64,000 nucleotides of DNA from an uncultured bacterium (GTDB lineage: Bacteria; Bacillota; Clostridia; UBA1381), in the NCBI GenBank assembly GCA_905215805.1, contig CAJMRL010000011.1, positions 12,452-76,451 on the forward strand, in the 5' to 3' direction. The translations under genes were made by a program, and so were the position numbers. The notes under the pieces are model-generated. The model did no database searches, was not told where the DNA came from, and worked only from the letters and a program-made list of their open reading frames with translations. Each line of letters opens with the position of its first letter. The stretch's first letter is position 1. Shown piece after piece: positions 18,110-25,553 of the stretch.

Positions 18110-18137
18110 TTCAAAGATATCTGAAATTTTTCTGAAA
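18110..18137 (-). promoter_or_regulatory. candidate Pho box (11-bp direct repeats)
   Basis: TTTGAA (18110-18115), TTTCAG (18121-18126) and TTTCAG (18132-18137) recur with an exact 11-nt period just upstream of the -10 box, with a TTTTACAAAA pair further out. PhoB/PhoP-family activators bind 11-bp direct repeats at this position. Assigning it to a PhoP protein is inference. Confidence 0.55.
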
Positions 18138-18169
18138 TTTTGTAAAAACAAAAATAGTTTTGTAAAATC

Positions 18170-18215
18170 TGTGCAAAATAAAAAATAGACCGTCTTTTTT
18201 TAAAACGGTCTATTT
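18170..18215 (-). terminator. terminator after the 97-residue unknown gene
   Basis: AAATAGACCGT and ACGGTCTATTT (18205-18215 and 18183-18193 on the minus strand) form an 11-bp stem followed by TTTATTTT. It isolates the pst operon from upstream transcription. Confidence 0.88.
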
Positions 18216-18221
18216 GTAAAT

Positions 18222-18515
18222 TCATGCACTTTGAAGTGCATCTTTTAGCCACCATTCGCCTATATCAAGAGCCTTATACAGGTTTTCTCTTTCACCTCGT
18301 CTATAAATTTGACCTTTTCCCAAATCGCCTGTATTATCCATCAAATAAAATTTAACCTTTTTTGAAAGCAAAATATCCTTGTATTTTTCTGTTTCCACAA
18401 CCTCGAGCACAAGAATATACTTATCATTAAGATTTCCGTAATAAAGCTTTTGTCCGCATCGTATAAGCGGCTTACCTTTATAAGTAAGAAATTTCTTTTT
18501 TTTCGCTGCTGCCAT
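18222..18515 (-). CDS. conserved-looking small protein of unknown function
   Basis: The 97-residue protein has a strong AGGAGGAG ribosome site, good codon use and its own terminator, so it is a real gene. I do not recognise the family. It starts MAAAKKKKFLTYKGKPLIRCG, is rich in Lys and Tyr, and is predicted mostly beta in the middle (KYILVLEVVETEKYKDI) with a C-terminal helix containing DIGEWWLKDAL. No signal peptide, membrane segment or cysteine pair is visible (one Cys only). It lies 66 nt downstream of the oxidoreductase gamma gene on the same strand and may be co-transcribed with it. Confidence 0.7.
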   Translation of the reverse strand: MAAAKKKKFLTYKGKPLIRCGQKLYYGNLNDKYILVLEVVETEKYKDILLSKKVKFYLMDNTGDLGKGQIYRRGERENLYKALDIGEWWLKDALQSA

Positions 18516-18581
18516 TTATATCTCCTCCTATAAAATTATATGACAGATAGAATAGAAACAAATCCTATCCTGTCTGAGAAT

Positions 18582-19118
18582 TTACCTATAATTATATCCT
18601 GCCATAACTGCTTCAAAATTCGGTACAGCAAGCTCTGCTCTTTTGGGGGGTAATGATTTTTCTATGGTACGTTTAATAGAGTCCGTACTGAACAGGCCCG
18701 TTTCTCTGAGCACCGTTCCAAGCATGACCATATTGGCAAGATTTTTTCTGCCCATCGCATCAGCTATCTGCGTTGCATTAACATAAAAAGTTTTTACATC
18801 ATCACGCACCGATTTTCTGCATATAAGAGAGCTGTCTATAAAAATTGCGCCTCCATCTGCAACTTCATTCTCAAATTTATCCAATGACGGCTGATTCATC
18901 GCCACAAGAATATCGGGCTTGGTAATAATCGGCGAGCCTATCGGCTCATCACTTATAATCACATGACAATTGGCAGTTCCTCCACGCATCTCCGGGCCGT
19001 ATGACGGCAGCCATGACAAATGTCTCCCGTCAAGCATCGCCGCATAAGCAAGGATTTTTCCGGCAAATAATATGCCCTGTCCGCCAAAACCTGCAAGTAT
19101 CATTTCACAGTTATTCAT
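18582..19118 (-). CDS. 2-oxoacid:ferredoxin oxidoreductase, gamma subunit
   Basis: The 178-residue protein is the gamma chain of a four-subunit 2-oxoacid:ferredoxin oxidoreductase. The ATG at 19118 is chosen because the family N-terminus is EMILAGFGGQGILFAGKIL; the AAAGGAG site is 14 nt upstream, rather far, and an in-frame TTG at 19142 overlaps it. The GFGGQG loop and YGPEMRGGTANCHVIIS segment are diagnostic of POR/KOR gamma domains. It follows the beta gene closely and completes the set delta-alpha-beta-gamma. Confidence 0.9.
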   Translation of the reverse strand: MNNCEMILAGFGGQGILFAGKILAYAAMLDGRHLSWLPSYGPEMRGGTANCHVIISDEPIGSPIITKPDILVAMNQPSLDKFENEVADGGAIFIDSSLICRKSVRDDVKTFYVNATQIADAMGRKNLANMVMLGTVLRETGLFSTDSIKRTIEKSLPPKRAELAVPNFEAVMAGYNYR

Positions 19119-19146
19119 ATTATAACCACTAACTCCTTTCAAGAGC

Positions 19147-19890
19147 CTATGCTTCTTCGTCCTTATATACTCCTAACGGATAATACGGTATCATTTCTTT
19201 TCTTAGTCTTTCATTTGCCTCTACAGGAGACATTCCCCAATTTGTCGGACATGTACTCAAAATTTCCACAAAGCTGAGACCTTTTCCCTCCATTTGATAC
19301 TCAAAGGCCTTTTTTATTGCCTTTTTTGCCTCTTTTATATGCGGAACACTGTCCGCCGCACATCGTGCTATATAAGATGGTCCGTCCAGAGTCGCAAGCA
19401 TTTCGCATACTCTTATTGGATACCCTTGTACATAAGGATCACGTCCATAAGGCGAAGTCTGCGTTACCTGACCCGGAAGAGATGTAGGAGCCATCTGACC
19501 TCCGGTCATGCCGTATATTGTATTATTTATAAAAATAACGGTAATATTTTCCCCTCTTGCTGCCGAATGTACAGTCTCGGCTGTTCCTATAGCCGCAAGA
19601 TCTCCATCGCCTTGATATGTGAATACAATCTTATCATTATGAACACGTTTTATTCCCGTTGCAACCGCCGGAGCGCGTCCGTGAGCCGCTTGTACTACAT
19701 CAAAATTGAAATATTCGTCAGCCGTAACCGCACACCCCACCGGCTCGACAGCGATGGTTTTCCCCACTATATCCAATTCTCCCAGAACTTCAGAAATCAA
19801 TCTATGGATAATGCCATGCGAACAGCCTGCACAGTAATGAAAATTCTTTTCTTTTAAAGCTTTCGGCTTTTCAAAAATAATGTTAGTCAT
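19147..19890 (-). CDS. 2-oxoacid:ferredoxin oxidoreductase, beta subunit (thiamine diphosphate)
   Basis: The 247-residue subunit binds thiamine diphosphate. The TPP motif is YQGDGDLAAIGTAETVHSA followed by ITVIFINNTIYGMTGGQ, and the N-terminal HYCAGCSHGIIHR is the conserved CxGC segment. It overlaps the alpha gene by 8 nt, so the two are translationally coupled. With the alpha, gamma and ferredoxin-like subunits it oxidises a 2-oxoacid and CoA to acyl-CoA and CO2 with reduction of ferredoxin. Confidence 0.92.
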   Translation of the reverse strand: MTNIIFEKPKALKEKNFHYCAGCSHGIIHRLISEVLGELDIVGKTIAVEPVGCAVTADEYFNFDVVQAAHGRAPAVATGIKRVHNDKIVFTYQGDGDLAAIGTAETVHSAARGENITVIFINNTIYGMTGGQMAPTSLPGQVTQTSPYGRDPYVQGYPIRVCEMLATLDGPSYIARCAADSVPHIKEAKKAIKKAFEYQMEGKGLSFVEILSTCPTNWGMSPVEANERLRKEMIPYYPLGVYKDEEA

Positions 19891-20950
19891 ATATTCCCAC
19901 CTCCCGCGCGATTTCTCTAACTTTTGCTACGATCTCCTCCGGAGTAGGAATAATGCCGCCCGTTCTTCCGGTAAAATACACCGGAACACGGCATTCACAC
20001 GCAAGACGTATGTCATCTACCATCTGACCCATGCTCATTTCTACCGATAAAAATGCCTTTGGCTTGACTTCCTTATAAACTCTTTCAGGAAAAGGCCATA
20101 AAGTTATAGGACGTATGATTCCTATACGCATTCCTTCCTTTCTGAGCGCTTTCGCGGCAGTCTCCGCAACTCTGGAGGTTATTCCATATGCTGAAATAAT
20201 TATATCAGCGTCATCTGTATTATACATCTGCGCACGCTGGAGCTTATCCTTTATTATATCATATTTCTTATATCTTTCTAATACTGTATTCTCAAGCTCC
20301 GACGGAGTAAGATACAAGGTCTTCACACAATTAGCATCTCTTTCTCCATTTGTTCCCGTTACAGCCCAATCCTTTATGGACGTAACCGGTTCAGGGATCA
20401 AATCAAAATCTACCGGTTCCATCATTTGACCTAAAGTTCCGTCCCCCAAAAGCATTACCGGAATTCTGTATTCATCTGCTAAATTAAACGCTTCTGCCGT
20501 AAGACATGCCATTTCCTGAACGCTGTTCGGCGCAAGGACTATCACATGATAATCTCCATGCCCACAGCCCTTTGTAGCCTGAAAATAATCCGACTGAGCC
20601 GGCTGTATCCCGCCCAAGCCGGGTCCGCCGCGCATAATATTTACAATTACCGCCGGCAAATCTGCTGCCGCAATATAGCTTATTCCCTCTGCTTTCAAGC
20701 TGATACCCGGACTTGAAGAGCTGGTCATGGCTCTTGCTCCCGCCGCGGCCGCTCCATATACCATATTTATAGCGGCAATTTCGCTTTCCGCCTGTAAAAA
20801 TGTGCCTCCGATTTTAGGCAGCTTTTTTGCCATATATGCTGAAAGCTCCGTCTGAGGAGTTATAGGATAACCGAAAAAATGACGGCATCCGGCCATAATC
20901 GCAGCTTCACCTATTGCCTCATTTCCTTTCATAAGTACTTTTGTGCTCAT
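19883..20950 (-). CDS. vorB: 2-oxoacid:ferredoxin oxidoreductase, alpha subunit (VorB-like)
   Basis: The 355-residue subunit starts MSTKVLMKGNEAIGEAAI and contains YPITPQTELSAYMAK near residue 29 and ARAMTSSSSPGISLKAEG near 72, typical of the alpha chain. The overall pattern (GGPGLGGIQPAQSDYFQATKG) is the one usually annotated as the VorB chain of 2-ketoisovalerate:ferredoxin oxidoreductase, acting on branched-chain 2-oxoacids. A 2-oxoglutarate (KorA) specificity cannot be excluded from sequence alone. GAGGAGG precedes the ATG. Confidence 0.88.
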   Translation of the reverse strand: MSTKVLMKGNEAIGEAAIMAGCRHFFGYPITPQTELSAYMAKKLPKIGGTFLQAESEIAAINMVYGAAAAGARAMTSSSSPGISLKAEGISYIAAADLPAVIVNIMRGGPGLGGIQPAQSDYFQATKGCGHGDYHVIVLAPNSVQEMACLTAEAFNLADEYRIPVMLLGDGTLGQMMEPVDFDLIPEPVTSIKDWAVTGTNGERDANCVKTLYLTPSELENTVLERYKKYDIIKDKLQRAQMYNTDDADIIISAYGITSRVAETAAKALRKEGMRIGIIRPITLWPFPERVYKEVKPKAFLSVEMSMGQMVDDIRLACECRVPVYFTGRTGGIIPTPEEIVAKVREIAREVGIYD

Positions 20951-20953
20951 ATA

Positions 20954-21166
20954 TTATCCCTCCTCGTATATCGTTATTGCGCAATCCGGACATATAGTAG
21001 CACAGAAAGCACATCCTATACATTTTTCCATGTCGATTATTTCCGCCGGTCTGTAGCCTTTGTCATTCATTTTCGCACGGGATATATCAATTATTTTTTT
21101 AGGGCATACGCTTACACAAAGTCCGCAGCTCTTGCAGCGCTCCTCATTAATTTCTACCTTTTTCAT
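20954..21166 (-). CDS. 2[4Fe-4S] ferredoxin-type delta subunit
   Basis: The 70-residue protein has two complete cluster motifs, CKSCGLCVSVCP (about residues 11-22) and CIGCAFCATICP (about 49-60). It is the electron-transfer delta subunit of the oxidoreductase and lies 3 nt upstream of the alpha gene. AAAGGAG lies 8 nt before the ATG. Confidence 0.93.
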   Translation of the reverse strand: MKKVEINEERCKSCGLCVSVCPKKIIDISRAKMNDKGYRPAEIIDMEKCIGCAFCATICPDCAITIYEEG

Positions 21167-21180
21167 TTTTAAAGCTCCTT

Positions 21181-21837
21181 TCAGTGCGGCATCCTCATAG
21201 CAATTTTTATCTCAAGCTTCGGCATATCTCCGCTCAACCCTTTAAGCGCTGTTGCTGTTCCGCAGTGAAAGGCTACCGGAATCCCCATTTCTTCGGACAG
21301 TCCGTTTATCACTTCGATACCTGACAAAAGCGTATTTTCATCGGTAATATATGCAAGATTGGTATTATTGTATATATCGGTAAACCTGAGTCCGGAAACG
21401 CTTTCTATCCTGCAAGCAACCTCCAAAAGCTCCTCTACTGTTGAACTGAGCGGTCTTTTTGTATTAACTACAAAATGCATCTGATAGCCATATCTGACGA
21501 AATACTCATGATACACTCCAATCGCATATGCTCCGTCGTCATCACCTCCGGTATCAAAGATCACCGCCTCATAATCATTCTCAAACACCCCTCGTATCTC
21601 CGGAGGAATAACCGGCATATCGATATTACTTGAAGCAAAATCACTTGCTATAAGACTTATATCCTTGTCCCTGAGCAGTTCTGCCGCATCATTTGTTCTG
21701 AAATATGGATTAACATTATCTATATCTATGATAACTGTTTTCTTTCCTTCTTCACGTTTCTTTATTGCAAAATTAATCGCAGTTTCTGTTTTTCCGCTGC
21801 CGAAATGTCCGGCAAATATATGAATCTCTTTTTTCAT
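21181..21837 (-). CDS. P-loop ATPase linked to the 2-oxoacid oxidoreductase genes
   Basis: The 218-residue protein begins MKKEIHIFAGHFGSGKTETA with a Walker A loop at residues 10-17 (HFGSGKTE). A deviant Walker pattern follows: TVIIDIDNVNPYFRTNDA near residue 34 and AVIFDTGGDDDGAYAIG near residue 90, resembling the MinD/ParA or CobQ-type SIMIBI ATPases. No membrane segment or iron-sulfur cysteines are seen. It is first in the transcript, 14 nt before the ferredoxin gene, so it may help assemble or regulate the complex; that is inference. An alternative start lies at 21852, but the GAGG ribosome site falls between the two ATGs. Confidence 0.8.
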   Translation of the reverse strand: MKKEIHIFAGHFGSGKTETAINFAIKKREEGKKTVIIDIDNVNPYFRTNDAAELLRDKDISLIASDFASSNIDMPVIPPEIRGVFENDYEAVIFDTGGDDDGAYAIGVYHEYFVRYGYQMHFVVNTKRPLSSTVEELLEVACRIESVSGLRFTDIYNNTNLAYITDENTLLSGIEVINGLSEEMGIPVAFHCGTATALKGLSGDMPKLEIKIAMRMPH

Positions 21838-21872
21838 AGTCTCAAACCTCATTACATCTGGTTTTCGATACT

Positions 21873-21901
21873 ATATTACCATATATACATAACTTTGTCA
21901 A
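21873..21901 (-). promoter_or_regulatory. sigma-A promoter of the oxidoreductase cluster
   Basis: TTGACA (21896-21901), 17-nt spacer, TAATAT (21873-21878), about 35 nt before the ATPase start. Confidence 0.7.
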
Positions 21902-21948
21902 GTATTTTTTAATATATGATCTTAGCCTATATTAACTTTTATCTATCT

Positions 21949-21996
21949 TAAAAAAATACGGTCATCAATTAAATAATAAATGTCAGATGACCGTAT
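21949..21996 (-). terminator. terminator after the rseC-like gene
   Basis: ATACGGTCATC and GATGACCGTAT form an 11-bp stem (arms 21986-21996 and 21956-21966 on the minus strand), followed by a T-run. It ends the nadK-argR-recN-rseC transcript. Confidence 0.88.
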
Positions 21997-22011
21997 ACAT
22001 TAAATATTATA

Positions 22012-22413
22012 TCATTTATCAATTACTTTTTCAACCCTCAAACTATATTTATTTGTATTTTTTTTAGCGATCTTCGCTGCTACCACATAAGCTGCAGCCA
22101 TAAGTATAAATCCCGCACATATTCCCCACGACTCTGAATTTGATATAAAATATACAATAAAATAGCCCAGCACAAGCATCAAAAGAGGAATAACATACAC
22201 AAGGACCGCCGCCCCAAGTACACGTGAGGATTCCATTTCAAGCTCAACATAATCTCCCGCAGCTGCTCCTGCTTTATTAAACGCTGTAACGACAGTCTCC
22301 TTCGCACATGATGACGCACATGACGCACAATTTCCTCCGCATGCGCTTTCTCTTTGTATTCGTATATGTGCATTATTTCCTTCTGCCGATACTACTATTC
22401 CCTTTTTCTTCAT
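22012..22413 (-). CDS. rseC: RseC/SoxR-reducing-system family membrane protein
   Basis: The 133-residue protein has a cytoplasmic N-terminal part with a cysteine cluster (ESACGGNCASCASSCAKE, about residues 22-39) and two membrane segments (about 67-88 and 95-113). This is the RseC/MucC layout; E. coli RseC helps re-reduce SoxR together with the Rsx/Rnf complex. In Clostridia such proteins occur near Rnf or cell-division genes, but none is seen here. It overlaps the recN stop by 4 nt and is the last gene of the transcript. Confidence 0.85.
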   Translation of the reverse strand: MKKKGIVVSAEGNNAHIRIQRESACGGNCASCASSCAKETVVTAFNKAGAAAGDYVELEMESSRVLGAAVLVYVIPLLMLVLGYFIVYFISNSESWGICAGFILMAAAYVVAAKIAKKNTNKYSLRVEKVIDK

Positions 22414-24074
22414 TTTCTGCTCCTTAAAAGCTCTTTAGCATGCTTTCTTGCTATATCGGTGATTTGTCCTCCGTCTATAATGCGTGCAATTTCATCAATG
22501 CGCCCTTTTTCATCAAGCTCCTTTATCGATGTAGATGCCATTTCTCCATCCATATCTTTACTTATCAAATAATGATTATCTGCCGCAGCAGTCATCTGCG
22601 GAAGATGGGTTATACATATAACCTGTTTATTTGTTCCTATCTGACGAAGCTTTTTGGCTATTTTTAATGCGGCGCTGCCCGAAACTCCCGTATCTATTTC
22701 ATCAAAAATCAAAGTATCGACCTTATCTGTTTCAGCCAAAACAGATTTCATAGCAAGCATTACCCTTGACAGCTCGCCTCCGGAAGCAATCTTTACCAAT
22801 GGTTTTAACGGCTCACCCGGATTTGTACTTATCATAAATTCAACCCTGTCTGTCCCGTCTGATTCAAAAACTCCTTTGCTGCTTATGCAAACACGGAATT
22901 TTGCCTTTTCCATGTCAAGCTCCTTCAAGGCCTTTTCTATACCCATTCCAAGAGACTTAGCCGCTTCTTTTCTTAATTCTGAAAGCTCAGAAGCCGACTT
23001 TTTCAGCTCAGCTCTTATTTCATCCAGTTTCTTTTGAAGCTCTTCTGTCTTTTCCTCGCTTGATACAATAGAATTAAGCTCTTCCTGCGCTTTGTCTCGG
23101 TATTTTAAAATCTCCGTAATACTCTGTCCATACTTTCTCTTTAGCTTTGAGATAAGATCAAGTCTCTCCTCAACGTCATTGAGCACCTGGGGATCATAAT
23201 CTATCCCATCTGAAAGCTCTTTTATCTCATGTGCTGCGTCCTCGACCGAATACATTGCTTCATTTATTCTCTCATAAATCGAATTAATCTCCGGATTTAT
23301 CCCGCATATTTCTTTTAGGCTCTCCGCTGCAACGCTTAAAGCGTCATAAGCGGAATTTCCCTCGCTCATATCATATAAATTTGAATATGCAGCCTCAGCC
23401 GAAAGCGCAATTTGCTCCGCATTCTCCAACAGCATTCTTTGCTCTGTCAGATCAGAATCCTCTCCTTTTATAAGATTTGCTGAATTTATCTCTTTTATCT
23501 GGTATTCCAGAAGATCAATTCTTTGCATTTTCTCTTTTTCATTTACTGATAAAGCTGCTAATTCCCTTTTTATCTTTCTCATTTCTGTATATAAAACAAG
23601 ATATCCGGATTTAGCAGTTTCATCATGTGCGTAATCATCCAGAAAATCAATATGCTTTTCCGGTGTGAGAAGCGCCTGATTATCATGCTGTCCATGAATA
23701 TTTATCAGCTTATCTGCAATTTCTCTTAAAACCGAAAGAGTTACAACTGTTCCGTTTATTTTAGCAGTGCTTTTTCCATCCTTTGTAACTGAGCGCGTAA
23801 TTATTATCTGATTATCCTCGGTTTCTATGTCTTCCTCATAAAGAGAAGCGCATATTTCATCACTGCCTTCAAAAACCGCCTGAACGACCGCCTTATCGGT
23901 TCCGTACCGCACAAGCTCCCGGCTGCTTCTTCCGCCTAAAATCATATTTATCGAATCAATTATAATTGATTTTCCCGCTCCTGTTTCTCCGGTAAAAACG
24001 GTCACTCCCTCTTTAAAATTTACTTCCAGCTGCTTTATTACCGCCACATTTTTTATATTTAAACTTAATAACAT
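22410..24074 (-). CDS. recN: DNA repair protein RecN
   Basis: The 554-residue SMC-like ATPase acts in double-strand-break repair. Walker A is FTGETGAGKSIIIDSINM near residue 28, followed by GGRSSRELVRYG; a long coiled coil spans roughly residues 160-370; the signature KIASGGELSRVMLAMK and Walker B DTLIFDEIDTGVSG follow near 425-465. AGGGA precedes the ATG. It follows argR by 11 nt, the usual argR-recN pair of Bacillota. The spoIVB-spo0A pair that often follows recN in Clostridia is replaced here by rseC. Confidence 0.95.
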   Translation of the reverse strand: MLLSLNIKNVAVIKQLEVNFKEGVTVFTGETGAGKSIIIDSINMILGGRSSRELVRYGTDKAVVQAVFEGSDEICASLYEEDIETEDNQIIITRSVTKDGKSTAKINGTVVTLSVLREIADKLINIHGQHDNQALLTPEKHIDFLDDYAHDETAKSGYLVLYTEMRKIKRELAALSVNEKEKMQRIDLLEYQIKEINSANLIKGEDSDLTEQRMLLENAEQIALSAEAAYSNLYDMSEGNSAYDALSVAAESLKEICGINPEINSIYERINEAMYSVEDAAHEIKELSDGIDYDPQVLNDVEERLDLISKLKRKYGQSITEILKYRDKAQEELNSIVSSEEKTEELQKKLDEIRAELKKSASELSELRKEAAKSLGMGIEKALKELDMEKAKFRVCISSKGVFESDGTDRVEFMISTNPGEPLKPLVKIASGGELSRVMLAMKSVLAETDKVDTLIFDEIDTGVSGSAALKIAKKLRQIGTNKQVICITHLPQMTAAADNHYLISKDMDGEMASTSIKELDEKGRIDEIARIIDGGQITDIARKHAKELLRSRK

Positions 24075-24085
24075 AATATCAATCC

Positions 24086-24538
24086 CTATGATTTAAATAT
24101 TTTTCTGAGCTTTTGTGCCGTATTTTCTGCATTCTCCGCACTTGCCGATATAATCAGCACAGTATCATCTCCGGCGACAGAGCCTACTATTTCATTACAC
24201 ATAACAGAATCCACAGCTGCCGCTACTGCCGGAGCCATTCCCGGATACGTTTTTATTACCACCGTGTGCATCGCAGGAATAATATCCTTAACCGCATCTG
24301 AAAATATATTTATATGCTTATCTGTATTTTCAGATATACCGCTTGGCATTATGTAATATGCCCCTGCTGATGAATTGCTCGGAGCCTTTATAAGACCCAG
24401 CTCCTTTATATCCCGCGAAACGGTCGCCTGCGTAACATCATATCCTGCCTTCTCAAGCTCATCTATAAGCTGTTCATGAGTCTTTATTTGCTTTTCACGT
24501 ACAATTCTTATTATCTCACCCTGTCTTTTATATTTCAT
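24086..24538 (-). CDS. argR: arginine repressor ArgR
   Basis: The 150-residue transcription factor has an N-terminal winged helix (MKYKRQGEIIRIVREKQIKTHEQL, with ATVSRDIKELGLIKAPS near residue 38) and a C-terminal hexamerisation/arginine-binding domain with the GDDTVLIIS segment. It represses arginine biosynthesis when arginine is plentiful. AGGGAGGGA precedes the ATG. It lies 17 nt after nadK. Confidence 0.95.
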   Translation of the reverse strand: MKYKRQGEIIRIVREKQIKTHEQLIDELEKAGYDVTQATVSRDIKELGLIKAPSNSSAGAYYIMPSGISENTDKHINIFSDAVKDIIPAMHTVVIKTYPGMAPAVAAAVDSVMCNEIVGSVAGDDTVLIISASAENAENTAQKLRKIFKS

Positions 24539-24555
24539 TTCTGTCCCTCCCTAAT

Positions 24556-25401
24556 TCAAGAAAGCTTGCTTATAAGTGTATTATAAAAAGACTGTCTGCC
24601 TGTTCGTATGAGCTGAAATTCATATTTTGACTTTAATACCGCAACCTCGTCTGCCGATGATATATATCCCTGCACATCTCCGTCAGCCGTTACCACAGCC
24701 TCATTATCCGGATATGCACTGTCAAGCCTTATTATTATCGGCTTATCTGCACTCAATACGGCAGAACGAGCCGAAAGCATATGCGGACATATAGGCGTTG
24801 CTATATAAAGCGTCATACTTGGATCGACAACAGGTCCTCCGGCTGAAATCGAATATCCTGTTGAGCCGGTCGGCGTTGCTATGATAAGACCATCGGCAAT
24901 ATACCTGTTTACAAGCTCATCTCCTGCATACAGCTCCATATCTATAAGCTTTGCTCCGGACGGCTTTGAAACAACAACATCATTCAACGCATTCTGCACG
25001 CAAACGGTTTTTCCCTCTCGGCGTATTTCCAGTTTGATAAGCATTCTTTTTTCAATTGTATATTTTTCTGCAAGCAGTTTATCGAGCGCATTTTCTATAT
25101 TATCACATTCTATTTCAGTTAAAAATCCAACCTTACCGAGATTAATTCCCATGACCGGAATTCCATACTTCGCACACGCTGCCGCTTCTTGCAAAATAGT
25201 TCCGTCTCCGCCAAGAATTATCATTAAATCAACATTTTCAAAAAGAGCGATTTTTTTTACATAATTCACCTTCATGCCTGTAACGCTGAATTTATTTTCC
25301 ATATAAAGCTCGGCTTTTCCCAAAAGATAATCTACGACCCGTTTTGTAACGAGTAATCCGATATCCTTTATATTATTTGGTATTATAGCAATTTTCTTCA
25401 T
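24556..25401 (-). CDS. nadK: NAD kinase
   Basis: The 281-residue enzyme makes NADP from NAD and ATP. The ATG at 25401 has GGAG 7 nt upstream and gives MKKIAIIPNNIKDIG; an in-frame TTG at 25413 overlaps the ribosome site. The family motif LGGDGTILQEAAA is near residue 63, and TGSTGYSISAGGP near 170. It heads the nadK-argR-recN-rseC operon. Confidence 0.94.
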   Translation of the reverse strand: MKKIAIIPNNIKDIGLLVTKRVVDYLLGKAELYMENKFSVTGMKVNYVKKIALFENVDLMIILGGDGTILQEAAACAKYGIPVMGINLGKVGFLTEIECDNIENALDKLLAEKYTIEKRMLIKLEIRREGKTVCVQNALNDVVVSKPSGAKLIDMELYAGDELVNRYIADGLIIATPTGSTGYSISAGGPVVDPSMTLYIATPICPHMLSARSAVLSADKPIIIRLDSAYPDNEAVVTADGDVQGYISSADEVAVLKSKYEFQLIRTGRQSFYNTLISKLS

Positions 25402-25458
25402 TTTAATCTCCAAATTTCATATGTATATTTATTCAGTAATTATATATTTATTAATTCT

Positions 25459-25487
25459 ATTATACCACACTTTTTAAATTTATGCAA
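25459..25487 (-). promoter_or_regulatory. sigma-A promoter of nadK
   Basis: TTGCAT (25482-25487), 17-nt spacer, TATAAT (25459-25464). Confidence 0.65.
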
Positions 25488-25502
25488 TTGATTTAGAGCT
25501 AT

Positions 25503-25546
25503 TTATAAAAAACACATCCATTCATTTTATATGAACAGATGTGTTT
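25503..25546 (-). terminator. terminator after the SLH protein gene
   Basis: AAACACATC and GATGTGTTT arms (25538-25546 and 25510-25518 on the minus strand), with a further GTTCAT/ATGAA stem inside, followed by TTTTAT, just 8 nt after the stop. Confidence 0.88.
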
Positions 25547-25553
25547 CATAACT

